From NCBI GenBank assembly GCA_963764205.1, contig CAVXRN010000002.1, positions 1,674,001 through 1,738,000 on the forward strand: a DNA stretch of 64,000 nucleotides, given 5' to 3'. Positions 18,361 through 26,524 of this stretch are shown here, piece after piece (the first letter of the stretch is position 1; every line of letters starts with the position of its first letter). The DNA comes from Chersky-840 sp963764205. GTDB taxonomy: Bacteria; Actinomycetota; Acidimicrobiia; Acidimicrobiales; UBA8190. Under the pieces are notes generated by a model. That model was not told the origin of the DNA. It made no database searches and was given only the letters and a program-made list of their open reading frames with translations. Made by a program: the position numbers and the translations under genes.

Positions 18361-19011
18361 ATGACCCATTCCGCTGACGCCACCCCCACCCCACGGCGTC
18401 GCGACAAGGTCGCCTCCGGGCACGTCAGGTCACTCGTCCGTCCCGGCGCGGCTGTGGCGGCGCTCGCGGTCGCGGCGCTGGCTCTGGCCGCCTGCGGGTC
18501 TTCGAGCCCGAGCACGGCCACCACCACCCCGGCGAGCAACTCGGGCACCGGCACCTCCGCCACCACCGCGGCCGCAGCGGCGACGGTCAAGACCACCACC
18601 ACCACCCAGTTCGGAACGGTCCTCGTCAACAGCGCCGGCATGGCCCTCTACACCTACGGGCCCAACAACGGTGGCACCGTGAACATGTGCACGGGACCTT
18701 GTCTCCAAGCCTGGCCCGCCGTGACCGTTCCCCCCGGCACCACGCCCACGTTGGCCTCCGGTGTCACCGGGACACTGGCCACGGCCAAGCAGTCCGACGG
18801 CACCGAGCAGGTGACCTACAACGGCCAACTCCTCTACACCTTCGTGTCCGACACCTCGCCGGGCCAGGTGACCGGGAACGGTGTGGCCAAGTTCAGCGTG
18901 GCCAAGGAATCGGCGGCGGCGTCGGGGGCGGGCGTGTCGGCGAACGACACGCCGGCCACCACGAAGGCGCCGACGACGACCGCTGCGTCGGGCGGGGGCT
19001 ACCAGTATTGA
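18361..19011 (+). CDS. Secreted lipoprotein with COG4315-type repeats
   Basis: A 216-residue exported protein. An arginine-rich start and hydrophobic stretch end in the lipobox LALAAC (Cys near residue 45), followed by a long Thr/Ser/Ala linker. The mature domain has the paired motif seen in COG4315 lipoproteins: LVNSAGMALYTYGPNN..G..MCTGPCLQAWPAVTV and then NGQLLYTFVSDTSPGQVTGNG. The function of the family is unknown; a role in cell-envelope redox or metal binding has been guessed. AAGGAG stands before the ATG. The stop codon overlaps the TTG start of the sigma factor gene, so the lipoprotein is probably part of that regulon. Confidence 0.85.
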   Translation: MTHSADATPTPRRRDKVASGHVRSLVRPGAAVAALAVAALALAACGSSSPSTATTTPASNSGTGTSATTAAAAATVKTTTTTQFGTVLVNSAGMALYTYGPNNGGTVNMCTGPCLQAWPAVTVPPGTTPTLASGVTGTLATAKQSDGTEQVTYNGQLLYTFVSDTSPGQVTGNGVAKFSVAKESAAASGAGVSANDTPATTKAPTTTAASGGGYQY

Positions 19012-19637
19012 TCCGGAGCGAGCTCGAGACGTACGACGACCACGAGGACGCGCCTGACGTGGTGACACCCGGAGGCCCCTCGGACCGCCCCATCGCCGAC
19101 GCGGCCCGCACGGCGGGGACCGACGATCCCGTCTCGGAGTCCGCCGACGCGGCCGGGCTCCGCGTCGCGTTCCTCGCCCACGGCGGGGAGCTCTACGGCT
19201 ACGCCCGCCGATCGCTCAACGACCCCCGCGCCGCCGAGGACGTGGTCCAGGAGACCTTCATCCGGGCCTGGCGCGCCCGGGACCGCTTCGACACCAACCT
19301 GGGGACCTTGCGGACCTGGTTGTTCACCATCGCCCGACGGGTCGTCATCGACCACGCCCGGGCCCGCGCCATCCGCCAGACCGATCCGCTCCCGGCCGAG
19401 ATGGCCGCCGTCACCGACGACGTCGAGAATGCCATGGTGGGCTGGCAGGTGGAAGAGGCCCTGCGCCGGCTGCGTCCCGACCACCGCCAGGTCCTGGTGG
19501 AGACCTACTACCGGGGCCGGTCGGGACGTGAGGTGGCGGACGAGCTCGGGATCCCCGAGGGAACCGTCCGCAGCCGGCTGTTCTACGGGCTGCGCACGCT
19601 GCGCCTCGCGCTCGAGGAGATGGGATGGGAACGGTGA
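19008..19637 (+). CDS. ECF-family RNA polymerase sigma factor
   Basis: A group 4 sigma factor of about 209 residues. Region 2 reads ELYGYARRSLNDPRAAEDVVQETFIRAWRAR and ends with the promoter-melting helix LRTWLFTIARRVVIDHARA; region 4 reads LRPDHRQVLVETYYRGRSGREVADELGIPEGTVRSRLFYGLR. The layout is similar to SigK/SigL types that pair with zinc anti-sigma factors. TTG 19008 overlaps the lipoprotein stop; GTG 19059, nine bases after GAGGA, is an alternative giving a shorter N-terminus. The stop region overlaps the anti-sigma gene start by 13 nt, showing translational coupling. Confidence 0.92.
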   Translation: MIRSELETYDDHEDAPDVVTPGGPSDRPIADAARTAGTDDPVSESADAAGLRVAFLAHGGELYGYARRSLNDPRAAEDVVQETFIRAWRARDRFDTNLGTLRTWLFTIARRVVIDHARARAIRQTDPLPAEMAAVTDDVENAMVGWQVEEALRRLRPDHRQVLVETYYRGRSGREVADELGIPEGTVRSRLFYGLRTLRLALEEMGWER

Positions 19638-20287
19638 CTCCCGACCCCTGCGAGCACTTCCACGGGCTCATCGCCATGGAAGTGGTGGGCCAACTCTCCG
19701 AACAAGAGCGCGTCGCACTCAACGCGCACGTCGAAGGGTGCGAGTCGTGTCGCGACGAACGCCGCGACCTGATGACGGTGTCGCTCGTCCTCGGGACGGC
19801 GGACCCCGACAGCTTCACCGATCACGAGCTCCCCTTCGGACTGCAAACCGCAGTCCTCGACCGCCTCCGGGCCGAGGAGCGTCGCGAACGGCGCCTGCTC
19901 CGTTCGCGCTCTGTCGTGGCGTCCGCCGCGGTCGCGGCGGTGGTGGCCCTCGTGGTGGTCCTCAGCCTGGTCTGGCCCTCGGGACCCGTGACGACGACGG
20001 TGGCACTGGTGGGGTTGCCCCAGGTGCACGCCACGGCCCGTCTGACCGCGCAACCGTGGGGAACGGCGCTGGACCTGCGCGAGTCGGGGCAGGCCTCGGG
20101 CCAGGTCCTGTCCGTCTCGGTGCGCACCGATTCGGGCTCGTGGTGGCAGATGGGCACGTACCGGACGGTTGGCTCGTCGGTCCATGTCACCATGGCCTGC
20201 GCGCTCAAGATGTCCAACATCAAGAGCGTATGGATTCGACAGAGCTCCGGACACGTCCTGCTGCACGGGTACGTCTACCGAACGTAG
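19625..20287 (+). CDS. Membrane-bound zinc-finger anti-sigma factor
   Basis: A 220-residue single-pass protein that should hold the upstream sigma factor inactive. The cytoplasmic N-terminal ASD contains the zinc pattern with CEHFHG and HVEGCESCRDE (H-x3-C-x2-C) at about residues 35-45. One transmembrane helix at about 98-118 (VVASAAVAAVVALVVVLSLV) is followed by an extracytoplasmic beta-rich domain that includes TALDLRESG and SVSVRTDSGSWW, a pattern seen in the anti-sigma sensor domains of this class. Release is probably by regulated proteolysis, inferred from family behaviour. Confidence 0.88.
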   Translation: MGTVTPDPCEHFHGLIAMEVVGQLSEQERVALNAHVEGCESCRDERRDLMTVSLVLGTADPDSFTDHELPFGLQTAVLDRLRAEERRERRLLRSRSVVASAAVAAVVALVVVLSLVWPSGPVTTTVALVGLPQVHATARLTAQPWGTALDLRESGQASGQVLSVSVRTDSGSWWQMGTYRTVGSSVHVTMACALKMSNIKSVWIRQSSGHVLLHGYVYRT

Positions 20288-20342
20288 GCGGCTCCGTTCC
20301 ACGCCACGGCGTGCGACCGCTGTCCCCTACGCTCTTCCGATC

Positions 20343-22107
20343 GTGGAAGGCGCACGGGACCGAGCAGGTGTCGGGCCGTCGGGCGGGGCCGCCGTCGGGG
20401 CTCCCGTCGGGGCCCACACCGTGGCCGAGCTCCTCGCGGCCCGGGAGGACGACGACCGGCCCGGGCTCCGTTTCGCCGACACCACGTGGCCGTGGCGTCG
20501 AGTCGTGGCCGAGAGCCGTCGTCGAGCCGTGCTGGCATCGGCGCTGCGTCGTCCCGGCCCGTTCCACATCGGCGTGCTGCTGGACAACGTCCCGGAATAT
20601 CTCTTGTGGTTGGGAGCAGCATCGCTGGCGGGAGCGACCGTCGTCGGGATCAACCCCACCCGGCGGGGGCAGGAGCTCGCGCGCGACATCGTCTTCGCCG
20701 ACTGCCAGCTCCTGGTGACCGACGACGAGGGGAGCGAGCTCCTCGGTGGCCTCGACCTCGACATCGCGCCCCTCCCGCATCCTGCGCGTCGACAGTACCG
20801 AATACCGCGCCCGCCTCGACGTGGGGGCTCCCCCGTCGTCGACGTGGGACGTCGAGCCCGACGACCTCCTCCTGTTGCTGTTCACGTCGGGCACGACGGG
20901 CGCCCCCAAGGCCGTGCGGTGCAGCCAAGGGCGCCTCGCCGCCATCGCCGCTCGCGCCGCGCAGGCGTACGGGTTCGAGCGCGACGACGTCTGCTATTGC
21001 CCGATGCCGCTCTTCCACGGCAACGCCATCATGGCCTTGTGGGCCCCGGCGCTCGCCGTGGGCGCCTCGGTGGCGCTGGCGGGCCGCTTCAGTGCATCGC
21101 GCTTTCTCGCCGACGTCCGGCACTTCGGTGCGACGCGATTCACGTACGTCGGCAAGGCGCTGGCATACGTCCTCACCACCCCCGAACACGACGACGACGG
21201 TGACAACCCACTCCAGCACGGGTTCGGCACCGAGGCCTCGGGCCCCGATCGCGCCATCTTCGAGCGGCGCTTCGCCTGCCGCCTCGTCGAAGGGTACGGA
21301 TCCAGCGAAGGCGGCACGTCGATCAACGTCACGCCCGACACCCCCCCGGGATCGCTGGGCCTCCCCCCGCCCACCGAGGACGTGGCCGTCATCGACCCCG
21401 AGACCATGCACGAGTGTGCACGGGCCCGATTCGACGACGGCGGGGGGCTCGCCAACGCCGGGGCCGCCATCGGTGAGATCGTCAGCCGCACCGGCGGGCG
21501 AGGCTTCGAGGGGTACTACAAGAACCCGGCCGGCGACGCGGAACGGGTGCGCAACCAGTGGTACTGGTCGGGCGACCTCGGATATCGCGACGAGGCAGGC
21601 TACTTCTACTTTGCGGGACGCGGTGGTGACTGGCTGCGTGTCGACTCGGAGAACTTCGCGGCCGCACCGATCGAGCGCGTCGTCGAGCGCCACCCCGACG
21701 TCGCCGCCGCGGCGGTCTATGCCGTGCCCGACCCCCGCACCGGGGATCAGGTCATGGCTGCGCTCGAACTTCGCCCCGGGGCCATACTCGACGCGGAGGA
21801 CTTCGCCACCTTCTTGCGCTCGCAGCCCGACCTCGGCACGAAGTGGCCACCGCGCTTCGTTCGACTCTCACCCGCCCTCCCGCTCACCGCCACCGGCAAG
21901 ATCACCAAGACCCCGCTGCGGGCCGAGGGCTGGGGGTGCACCGACCCCGTGCTGTGGAGCCCCGAGCGCGGCGACCTGCGCTACCGGGTCCTCACCGAGG
22001 ACGACCGTGACGCGTTACGCCGCCAATTCGACGACCACGGACGTTCGCACCTCCTCGGCGGCGGCGGTGCGCCCCGCTCTCGACGAACCGGTCCCGACGT
22101 GCTCTGA
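20343..22107 (+). CDS. AMP-dependent acyl-CoA synthetase/ligase; one frameshift
   Basis: Activates a carboxylic acid as acyl-AMP and then as CoA thioester. Seen: LLLLFTSGTTGAPKAV (P-loop-like A3 motif), the A5-type EGYGSSEGGT, WYWSGDLGYRDEAGY, the hinge AGRGGDWLRVDSENFAA, and the catalytic Lys in TATGKITKTPLR. It resembles the long-chain/steroid FadD17-type ligases. The frame shifts at 20769-20772, where CCCC should be CCC; corrected length is about 587 residues. The GTG at 20343 lies 9 nt after TACGCT (20328-20333) without a Shine-Dalgarno, so it looks leaderless. Substrate cannot be assigned from sequence. Confidence 0.88.
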
Positions 22108-22143
22108 TCGTTGCGGGACACCAGGCAGAAAGGCCAGAACAGC

Positions 22144-22959
22144 ATGAGCGTGATGAAGAGGTTGTCCGGGATCGTCCAGGCCAAGGCGAACAAGGCACTC
22201 GACAAGGCCGAGAACCCCGCGGACATGCTCGACCTCTCCTACGAGAAGCAGATGGAGAACCTCACCAAGGTGCGCCGGGCCCTCGCCGACGTGGCGACGG
22301 CCCGCAAACGCCTCGAGCTCCAGGCCACCCAGCTCCAGGCCCAGGCCCAGAAGCTCCAGGACCAGGCCAAGCAGGCACTGGGCCAGGGCCAGGAAGACCT
22401 CGCCCGCGAGGCGTTGGCCCGCCGGGCCACGCTGGCGGACCAGCTCGAGAGCCTCGGCACCCAGCACCAGCAGGTCGAGGCCCAGCAGCAGCAGTTGGAG
22501 ACCACCGCCAGCCGGCTCCAGGCCCAGGTGGACGCCTTCCGGACCAAGAAGGAGACGCTCAAGGCGAGCTACACGGCGAGCAAGGCCCAGGCCAGCATCG
22601 GCGAGGCCGTGTCGGGCATCTCGGAGTCGATGACCGACGCCGGCATGACCCTCGACCGGGCCCAGGACAAGATCGCGCAGATGCAGGCGAGGGCGGGTGC
22701 CATCGACGAGCTGCTCGACACCGGCGCCCTGCCCGACGCGCTGGGCGGCGGCGGGGACGACATCCAGAGGCAGCTCGACGCCACGTCCAAGGCGGGCCAG
22801 GTCGACGCCGAGCTGGCCGCGCTCAAGGCCGAAGTCGGCTCGGGTGGCAGCGCCCCGAGCGCCAGCCTCCCCCCCGGGGCCGCACCGGGGACGAACGGCG
22901 GGCCGGCCGGCCCGGCGTCGGGCAACGGCGCTCCGGCGTCGGAAGGAGGGGGCTCCTGA
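22144..22959 (+). CDS. pspA: PspA/IM30 family membrane-stress protein
   Basis: PspA binds and stabilises the inner leaflet of the stressed cytoplasmic membrane. The 271-residue protein is almost entirely coiled coil from residue 10 to 215, with many Gln-rich heptads (QATQLQAQAQKLQDQAKQAL) and the family block NPADMLDLSYEKQMENLTKVRRALADV. Its last 45 residues are a Gly/Pro/Ser-rich tail that is not part of the family core. ATG 22144 is followed by SVMKRLSGIVQAKANKALDKAE, the amphipathic helix expected to insert into the membrane. Directly coupled to pspAA. Confidence 0.92.
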   Translation: MSVMKRLSGIVQAKANKALDKAENPADMLDLSYEKQMENLTKVRRALADVATARKRLELQATQLQAQAQKLQDQAKQALGQGQEDLAREALARRATLADQLESLGTQHQQVEAQQQQLETTASRLQAQVDAFRTKKETLKASYTASKAQASIGEAVSGISESMTDAGMTLDRAQDKIAQMQARAGAIDELLDTGALPDALGGGGDDIQRQLDATSKAGQVDAELAALKAEVGSGGSAPSASLPPGAAPGTNGGPAGPASGNGAPASEGGGS

Positions 22960-23225
22960 TGATCGTCCGCATCCTCGGCGAGGGTCGCTACGACGTTCCC
23001 GACGCCGATCTGCCCGCCATCGAGCAACTCGACGCACAGCTCAACGACGCACTCGAACGCAACGACGAGATCGAGTTCAAGAGCACCCTCGCCGACCTCA
23101 TCGGCGAGGTTCGCCATTCCGGCACCCTCGTCGCCCCCGACGACCTGCGCACCTCGTCGCTGGCCGTTCCCCACGAAGGGTCGACCTTGGCCGAGGTACG
23201 CGCCCTGCTGGCCGAAGGTGCGTGA
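22959..23225 (+). CDS. pspAA: PspA-associated protein (PspAA domain)
   Basis: An 88-residue protein that matches the small PspAA domain found next to pspA in actinobacteria and other phyla. It opens MIVRILGEGRYDVPD and has an ordered pattern of two helices around LDAQLNDALERNDEIEFKSTL followed by a short beta segment near DLRTSSLAVP. Start and pspA stop overlap as TGATG, so the two are made in fixed ratio. Proposed role: partner or modulator of PspA at the membrane; the mechanism is not known. Converges with the next gene 11 nt on. Confidence 0.88.
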   Translation: MIVRILGEGRYDVPDADLPAIEQLDAQLNDALERNDEIEFKSTLADLIGEVRHSGTLVAPDDLRTSSLAVPHEGSTLAEVRALLAEGA

Positions 23226-23236
23226 GCCGCGGTCGT

Positions 23237-23962
23237 TCAGCTGACGCCTTTGTGCGCCGTGCCCAGCAGGTCGACGAGCTCGGACAGCTCGCTGGCGTCG
23301 AGGACCGAGTAGGCGCGCCCCACCGTCTGATTGGTGGCCTCCTCGGCCTGCTCCCACACGGGGCGCCGAGTCTCCACCTCGGGGAACGGCTCGACCCACC
23401 CGAAGACACCCGCCATGAACGGCGTCTTGATGAGCAGTGCTTCGCGTGGCTCGAGGTCGAACGTCAGCACCGCCGCCCCGTGCAGCGCGTTGCGGAGCTC
23501 GCGCAGCACGTTGAGCCGTTGCAGCGCCAACGCCTTGGGGCTCTGTGGCTCGGCCACGGCCTTCCACGCCGCGAAGAGCGGAGCGCCCGCCGGTGACGCG
23601 CCGTCGTTGATCCGGCCCAGCAATTCGGCCAGACGGGGGTAGTCCACCTCGTCGGGCAGGTGGGCCTCGGCCCAGGCGTGGAGACAGCCGGCGAAGGCCT
23701 CGGCGGCCGCGCGGCGGGCCATGACGGCGCGGCTGCGCTCCCACCCTTGGACGACGGTGTCGGGGTTGAAGAACACGAAGGCGGCCGCCACCACCATGCC
23801 GTCGACGTCGCCCAGCGCACCACCGCGTCCCGCCAGGTAGAAGTCGACACCGTCGAACCCGAGCTCTCCCCCGCGCTCGTAGGTGGCGCCATCGAGCATG
23901 AAACCCGCAGGCAGGTAGGCGACGGCATCGGTCGTGGCGCGAGCGGCCTGTGCGGCGTCCAT
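23237..23962 (-). CDS. SCO6745-like family protein
   Basis: A 241-residue cytoplasmic protein of a family widespread in actinobacteria (SCO6745-like), function unknown. Helical throughout; recognisable stretches are FFNPDTVVQGWERS, CLHAWAEAHLPDEVDYPRLAELLGR, PLFAAWKAVAEP and LRELRNALHGAAV. The small conserved Arg/His-containing helix LRELR.ALHG may form the active or binding site. ATG 23962 follows AAGGAG with a six-base gap. Three copies of an eight-base unit lie just upstream (23983-24006). Divergent from the LLM oxidoreductase. Confidence 0.72.
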   Translation of the reverse strand: MDAAQAARATTDAVAYLPAGFMLDGATYERGGELGFDGVDFYLAGRGGALGDVDGMVVAAAFVFFNPDTVVQGWERSRAVMARRAAAEAFAGCLHAWAEAHLPDEVDYPRLAELLGRINDGASPAGAPLFAAWKAVAEPQSPKALALQRLNVLRELRNALHGAAVLTFDLEPREALLIKTPFMAGVFGWVEPFPEVETRRPVWEQAEEATNQTVGRAYSVLDASELSELVDLLGTAHKGVS

Positions 23963-23982
23963 GTCACGCTCCTTGTTCTGGC

Positions 23983-24006
23983 GTTGTGGCGTTGTGGCGC
24001 TGTGGC
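23983..24006. repeat. Three tandem copies of an 8-nt unit in a divergent promoter region
   Basis: GTTGTGGC, GTTGTGGC, GCTGTGGC follow each other directly, 21-44 nt upstream of the SCO6745-like start. The palindromic GCGCGC-TC-GCGCGC lies at 24011-24024 beside it. Together they occupy most of the space between two divergent genes and may bind a regulator. Confidence 0.6.
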
Positions 24007-24070
24007 GACGGCGCGCTCGCGCGCGTCGAGGTGACGCTACCAGCGCGACCCGCCGGTAGCCTCTGGAGCG

Positions 24071-24121
24071 ATGGACGGCCTCGAGCGAGCCCACACCACG
24101 AACCACCCGGCGACGCCGTGA
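24071..24121 (+). CDS. Sixteen-codon upstream ORF, possibly leaderless and coupled to the LLM gene
   Basis: ATG 24071 begins an open frame of 16 codons (MDGLERAHTTNHPATP) whose TGA overlaps the GTG of the LLM oxidoreductase (GTGA, 24118-24121). TAGCCT at 24057-24062 lies 8 nt before the ATG, the same geometry as several other leaderless starts in the window. It may be a small leader that brings ribosomes to the downstream GTG, which has no clear Shine-Dalgarno. Could also be chance, since the ORF is short. Confidence 0.4.
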   Translation: MDGLERAHTTNHPATP

Positions 24122-25041
24122 AGGTCCGCATCGGGTTCGGCACTGGGACCGCGGTCATGTCGGGCGAGGAGCTCGGCCAGATGGTGGACGACCTCGAGGC
24201 GAACGGGTTCGACTCGTTGTGGTGGTCCGACGTCCTCACCGTCCCCGGCGACGACCCCTTGGCCGCGATGGCCTATGCGGCCGGCCACGCCCCGCGTCTC
24301 AAGATCGGGACGACGATGGTCCTGCCGGGCCGCAATCCGGTGCGCCTGGCCAAGCAGCTCGCCACCCTCGACCGGCTCTCGGGGGGCCGACTCCTGGTCA
24401 CCTTCGTCTTGGGCTTGCGCCGCCCCACCGAGCTCGACGCCATGGGCGTCGGGGCCGGCGACCGGGGACGGCAGCTCGACGAGCTCCTCCCCCTGCTGCG
24501 CCGGTTGTGGAGCGAGGACGACGTGGACCACGAGGGCGAATTCTGGAAGCTCCACCACATCACGGTCGAGCCCAAGCCGAAACAACAGCCGTTCGACGTC
24601 TGGCTCGGCGGCAGCGTCCCCGGCGCACTGCGCCGGGCCGGCACGCTCGGTGACGGCTGGCTCCCCGCGTTGTGCACACCGGAGGAGGCCGTGGCCGGAC
24701 GCCGCGTCATCGAGGACGCCGCGGCGGCGGCGGGCCGGCGTATCGACCCCGAGCACTTCGGGGTGAGCATCGGCTACACGCGGGGTGCACCTCCCGAACA
24801 GCTGGCGCGACGCGTGGCGGCCCGCCACGCCATCGCTGCGGGCACCCCGCCCCCGGCGGCGTCGGGCCCGACGGACCTGCGCGACCTCGTCCCCGACGGC
24901 GTGGCGGGGGTACGGCGGCTCATCGAGAGGTTCGTCGACGTCGGGTTCTCGAAGTTCGTCCTACGACCGGTGGCACCGCCCACGTCGTTCCGCCAGGAGC
25001 TCGAGGAGCTCGCCGAGGGCGTGCTCGACCTCCAGACCTGA
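24118..25041 (+). CDS. LLM-class F420-dependent oxidoreductase
   Basis: A luciferase-like TIM-barrel oxidoreductase of 307 residues that probably uses coenzyme F420. VRIGFGTGTAV, ANGFDSLWWSDVL, IGTTMVLPGRNPVRLAKQLATLDRLSGGRL and LHHITVEPKPKQQPFDVWLGG are the standard blocks; the substrate loop is variable and no substrate can be inferred. It belongs to the small TIGR-type mycobacterial group in which the N-terminus reads (V/M)KVRIGFG. GTG 24118 is used since it precedes the first beta-strand directly. The following SRPBCC gene is 53 nt downstream on the same strand. Confidence 0.88.
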   Translation: MKVRIGFGTGTAVMSGEELGQMVDDLEANGFDSLWWSDVLTVPGDDPLAAMAYAAGHAPRLKIGTTMVLPGRNPVRLAKQLATLDRLSGGRLLVTFVLGLRRPTELDAMGVGAGDRGRQLDELLPLLRRLWSEDDVDHEGEFWKLHHITVEPKPKQQPFDVWLGGSVPGALRRAGTLGDGWLPALCTPEEAVAGRRVIEDAAAAAGRRIDPEHFGVSIGYTRGAPPEQLARRVAARHAIAAGTPPPAASGPTDLRDLVPDGVAGVRRLIERFVDVGFSKFVLRPVAPPTSFRQELEELAEGVLDLQT

Positions 25042-25094
25042 CACGACCCTCGGGCGCCGTGGCATGCTGCTGCCTTCCTGAGCGAGGAGGGGCG

Positions 25095-25475
25095 ATGGGC
25101 CAGGCGCGTGCAGAGATCGACATCGACCGGCCGGTGGACGAGGTGTGGGCCGTGGCAGGGGACTTCGGCGGGATCGCCACGTGGATGCCCGGGATCGAGT
25201 CGTGCGTCGTCGACGGTGACGACCGCATCATCAAGACGATGGGGATGGAGGTCACCGAACGGCTCGAGCGACGCGACGAGGACAAGCACGAGCTCGTCTA
25301 CGCCATCGTGGGCGGGGTCCCGGTCATCAACCACAAGGCCACCGTGACCGTGGTGCCCCGCGGATCGAAGTCACACGTCACGTGGGACGTCGACGTGGAC
25401 GACGAGATGACCGAGGTGCTGCACCAGATGTACCAGCAGAGCCTGCAGGCCCTCAAGGAACACCTCCACGGCTGA
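25095..25475 (+). CDS. SRPBCC (START/polyketide cyclase-like) family protein
   Basis: A 126-residue single-domain helix-grip protein with a ligand cavity. AEIDIDRPVDEVWAVAGDFGGIATWMPGIESC is the typical first strand and two-helix start; YAIVGGVPVINHKATVTVV and SHVTWDVDVDD form the sheet, and MYQQSLQALKEHL is the long C-terminal helix. Proteins of this type bind or process hydrophobic small molecules; no catalytic residues can be assigned. GAGGAGGGG lies six bases before ATG 25095. One base separates its stop from the next ATG, so the two SRPBCC genes form a tandem pair. Confidence 0.88.
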   Translation: MGQARAEIDIDRPVDEVWAVAGDFGGIATWMPGIESCVVDGDDRIIKTMGMEVTERLERRDEDKHELVYAIVGGVPVINHKATVTVVPRGSKSHVTWDVDVDDEMTEVLHQMYQQSLQALKEHLHG

Positions 25476-25476
25476 G

Positions 25477-25929
25477 ATGCCCCGGCGCTACGAGTTCGAG
25501 GCCTCGGCTCGTTCCCGCGCGCCGGCCGAAGCCATCTGGCCGCTGGTGGGCCAGGCGACCCGGTGGAAGGAGTGGGCGTGGATGACGCGCACCGACCTCG
25601 TGCGCGAAGGTGACCCCCCACCCGACGGCGTGGGGGCGCTGCGCCGCTTCGGATTCGGCCCCGGCGGCAGCAGCGAGGAGGTCGTGGCGTGGGACCCTCC
25701 CCGTCACCTGGGCTACGTCGTGGTGCGGGGGCTCCCGGTGCGCAGCTACCGGGCGGACGTGCACCTCGACGACGTGGACGCGGGGACGGAGGTGACGTGG
25801 CGCTGCAGCGTCGAGCCCCTGGTCCCCGGCACCGGTGCCGCCCTGCGCTTCGCGCTGGGGCGCATGGTCCAGGGATTCGCCCGAAGCGTGTGCCGGTACG
25901 CGGACCGGGTGATGCTCGAAGGGTCCTGA
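25477..25929 (+). CDS. Second SRPBCC family protein
   Basis: A 150-residue helix-grip protein. FEASARSRAPAEAIWPLVGQATRWKEWAWM forms the start; PPDGVGALRRFGFGPGGSSEEVVAWDPPRHLGYVVVRGLPV matches the polyketide cyclase/dehydrase group, and VTWRCSVEPLVPGTG and the terminal helix complete the fold. It follows the first SRPBCC gene after a single base. Only about 25% of residues look alike between the two, so this is an old duplication or a heterologous pair rather than a recent copy. Ligand unknown; the LLM oxidoreductase upstream could act on the same compound. Confidence 0.85.
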   Translation: MPRRYEFEASARSRAPAEAIWPLVGQATRWKEWAWMTRTDLVREGDPPPDGVGALRRFGFGPGGSSEEVVAWDPPRHLGYVVVRGLPVRSYRADVHLDDVDAGTEVTWRCSVEPLVPGTGAALRFALGRMVQGFARSVCRYADRVMLEGS

Positions 25930-25954
25930 ACGACGACGACGTGGGCGCGACCTG

Positions 25955-26404
25955 TCAGTGCGAGTCGTCGGCGTGGCGGACCACCACGACCGGGCACTGG
26001 GCGTGCGAGGCGCAGTACTCGCTCACCGACCCCAGCAGCATGCCCGAGAACGCACCGTGACCCCGGCTTCCCACCACGAGCAGCGTCGCGCCCTTGGCCG
26101 CCTCGGTCAGGACGAAGGCGGGGTGGCCCTCGGTGACGCGGCGGTGCACCACGACCCCGGGGTCAGACCCGAGCACCTCGTCCACGGTCTCGCCCAGCGC
26201 CTTGGTTGCGTCCGCGTCGGGGTCGAAGTCCGACGGATAGGGCGGAGCCCATCCCAAGGTGGGCGGGTACTCCCAGGTCGTCACGACTTCGAGCTCGGCG
26301 CCGGTCAGCTTGGCCTGGTCTGCGGCCCACCGCAGCGCCCGCTTCGACGGCTCGGACCCGTCCACACCCACCACGATCCTGGGCGTTCCTGCTGGGGCAT
26401 TCAT
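25955..26404 (-). CDS. Universal stress protein, UspA family
   Basis: A 149-residue Usp. VVGVDGSEPSKRALRWAADQAKLTGAELEVVTTWEYP is the N-terminal block with the ATP-contacting Asp, and VVGSRGHGAFSGMLLGSVSEYCASHAQCPVVVV is the C-terminal G-2x-G-9x-G(S/T) ATP-binding loop. It is a closer match to the mycobacterial Rv2623/Rv1996 style than the Usp at 3787. Converges with the SRPBCC gene; its own promoter is expected in the 120 nt between it and the yceH-like gene. Confidence 0.92.
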   Translation of the reverse strand: MNAPAGTPRIVVGVDGSEPSKRALRWAADQAKLTGAELEVVTTWEYPPTLGWAPPYPSDFDPDADATKALGETVDEVLGSDPGVVVHRRVTEGHPAFVLTEAAKGATLLVVGSRGHGAFSGMLLGSVSEYCASHAQCPVVVVRHADDSH

Positions 26405-26524
26405 GGATCCTCCGTCGTCGCGCTCGAGGCGAGGCGTCCGTCGAACCCAGACGTCGCGCCGTCTTCCACCGGTACTGACCGCACCCCATCATGCCGGAGC
26501 GGGCGCGACCGACGCCTACCTGCG

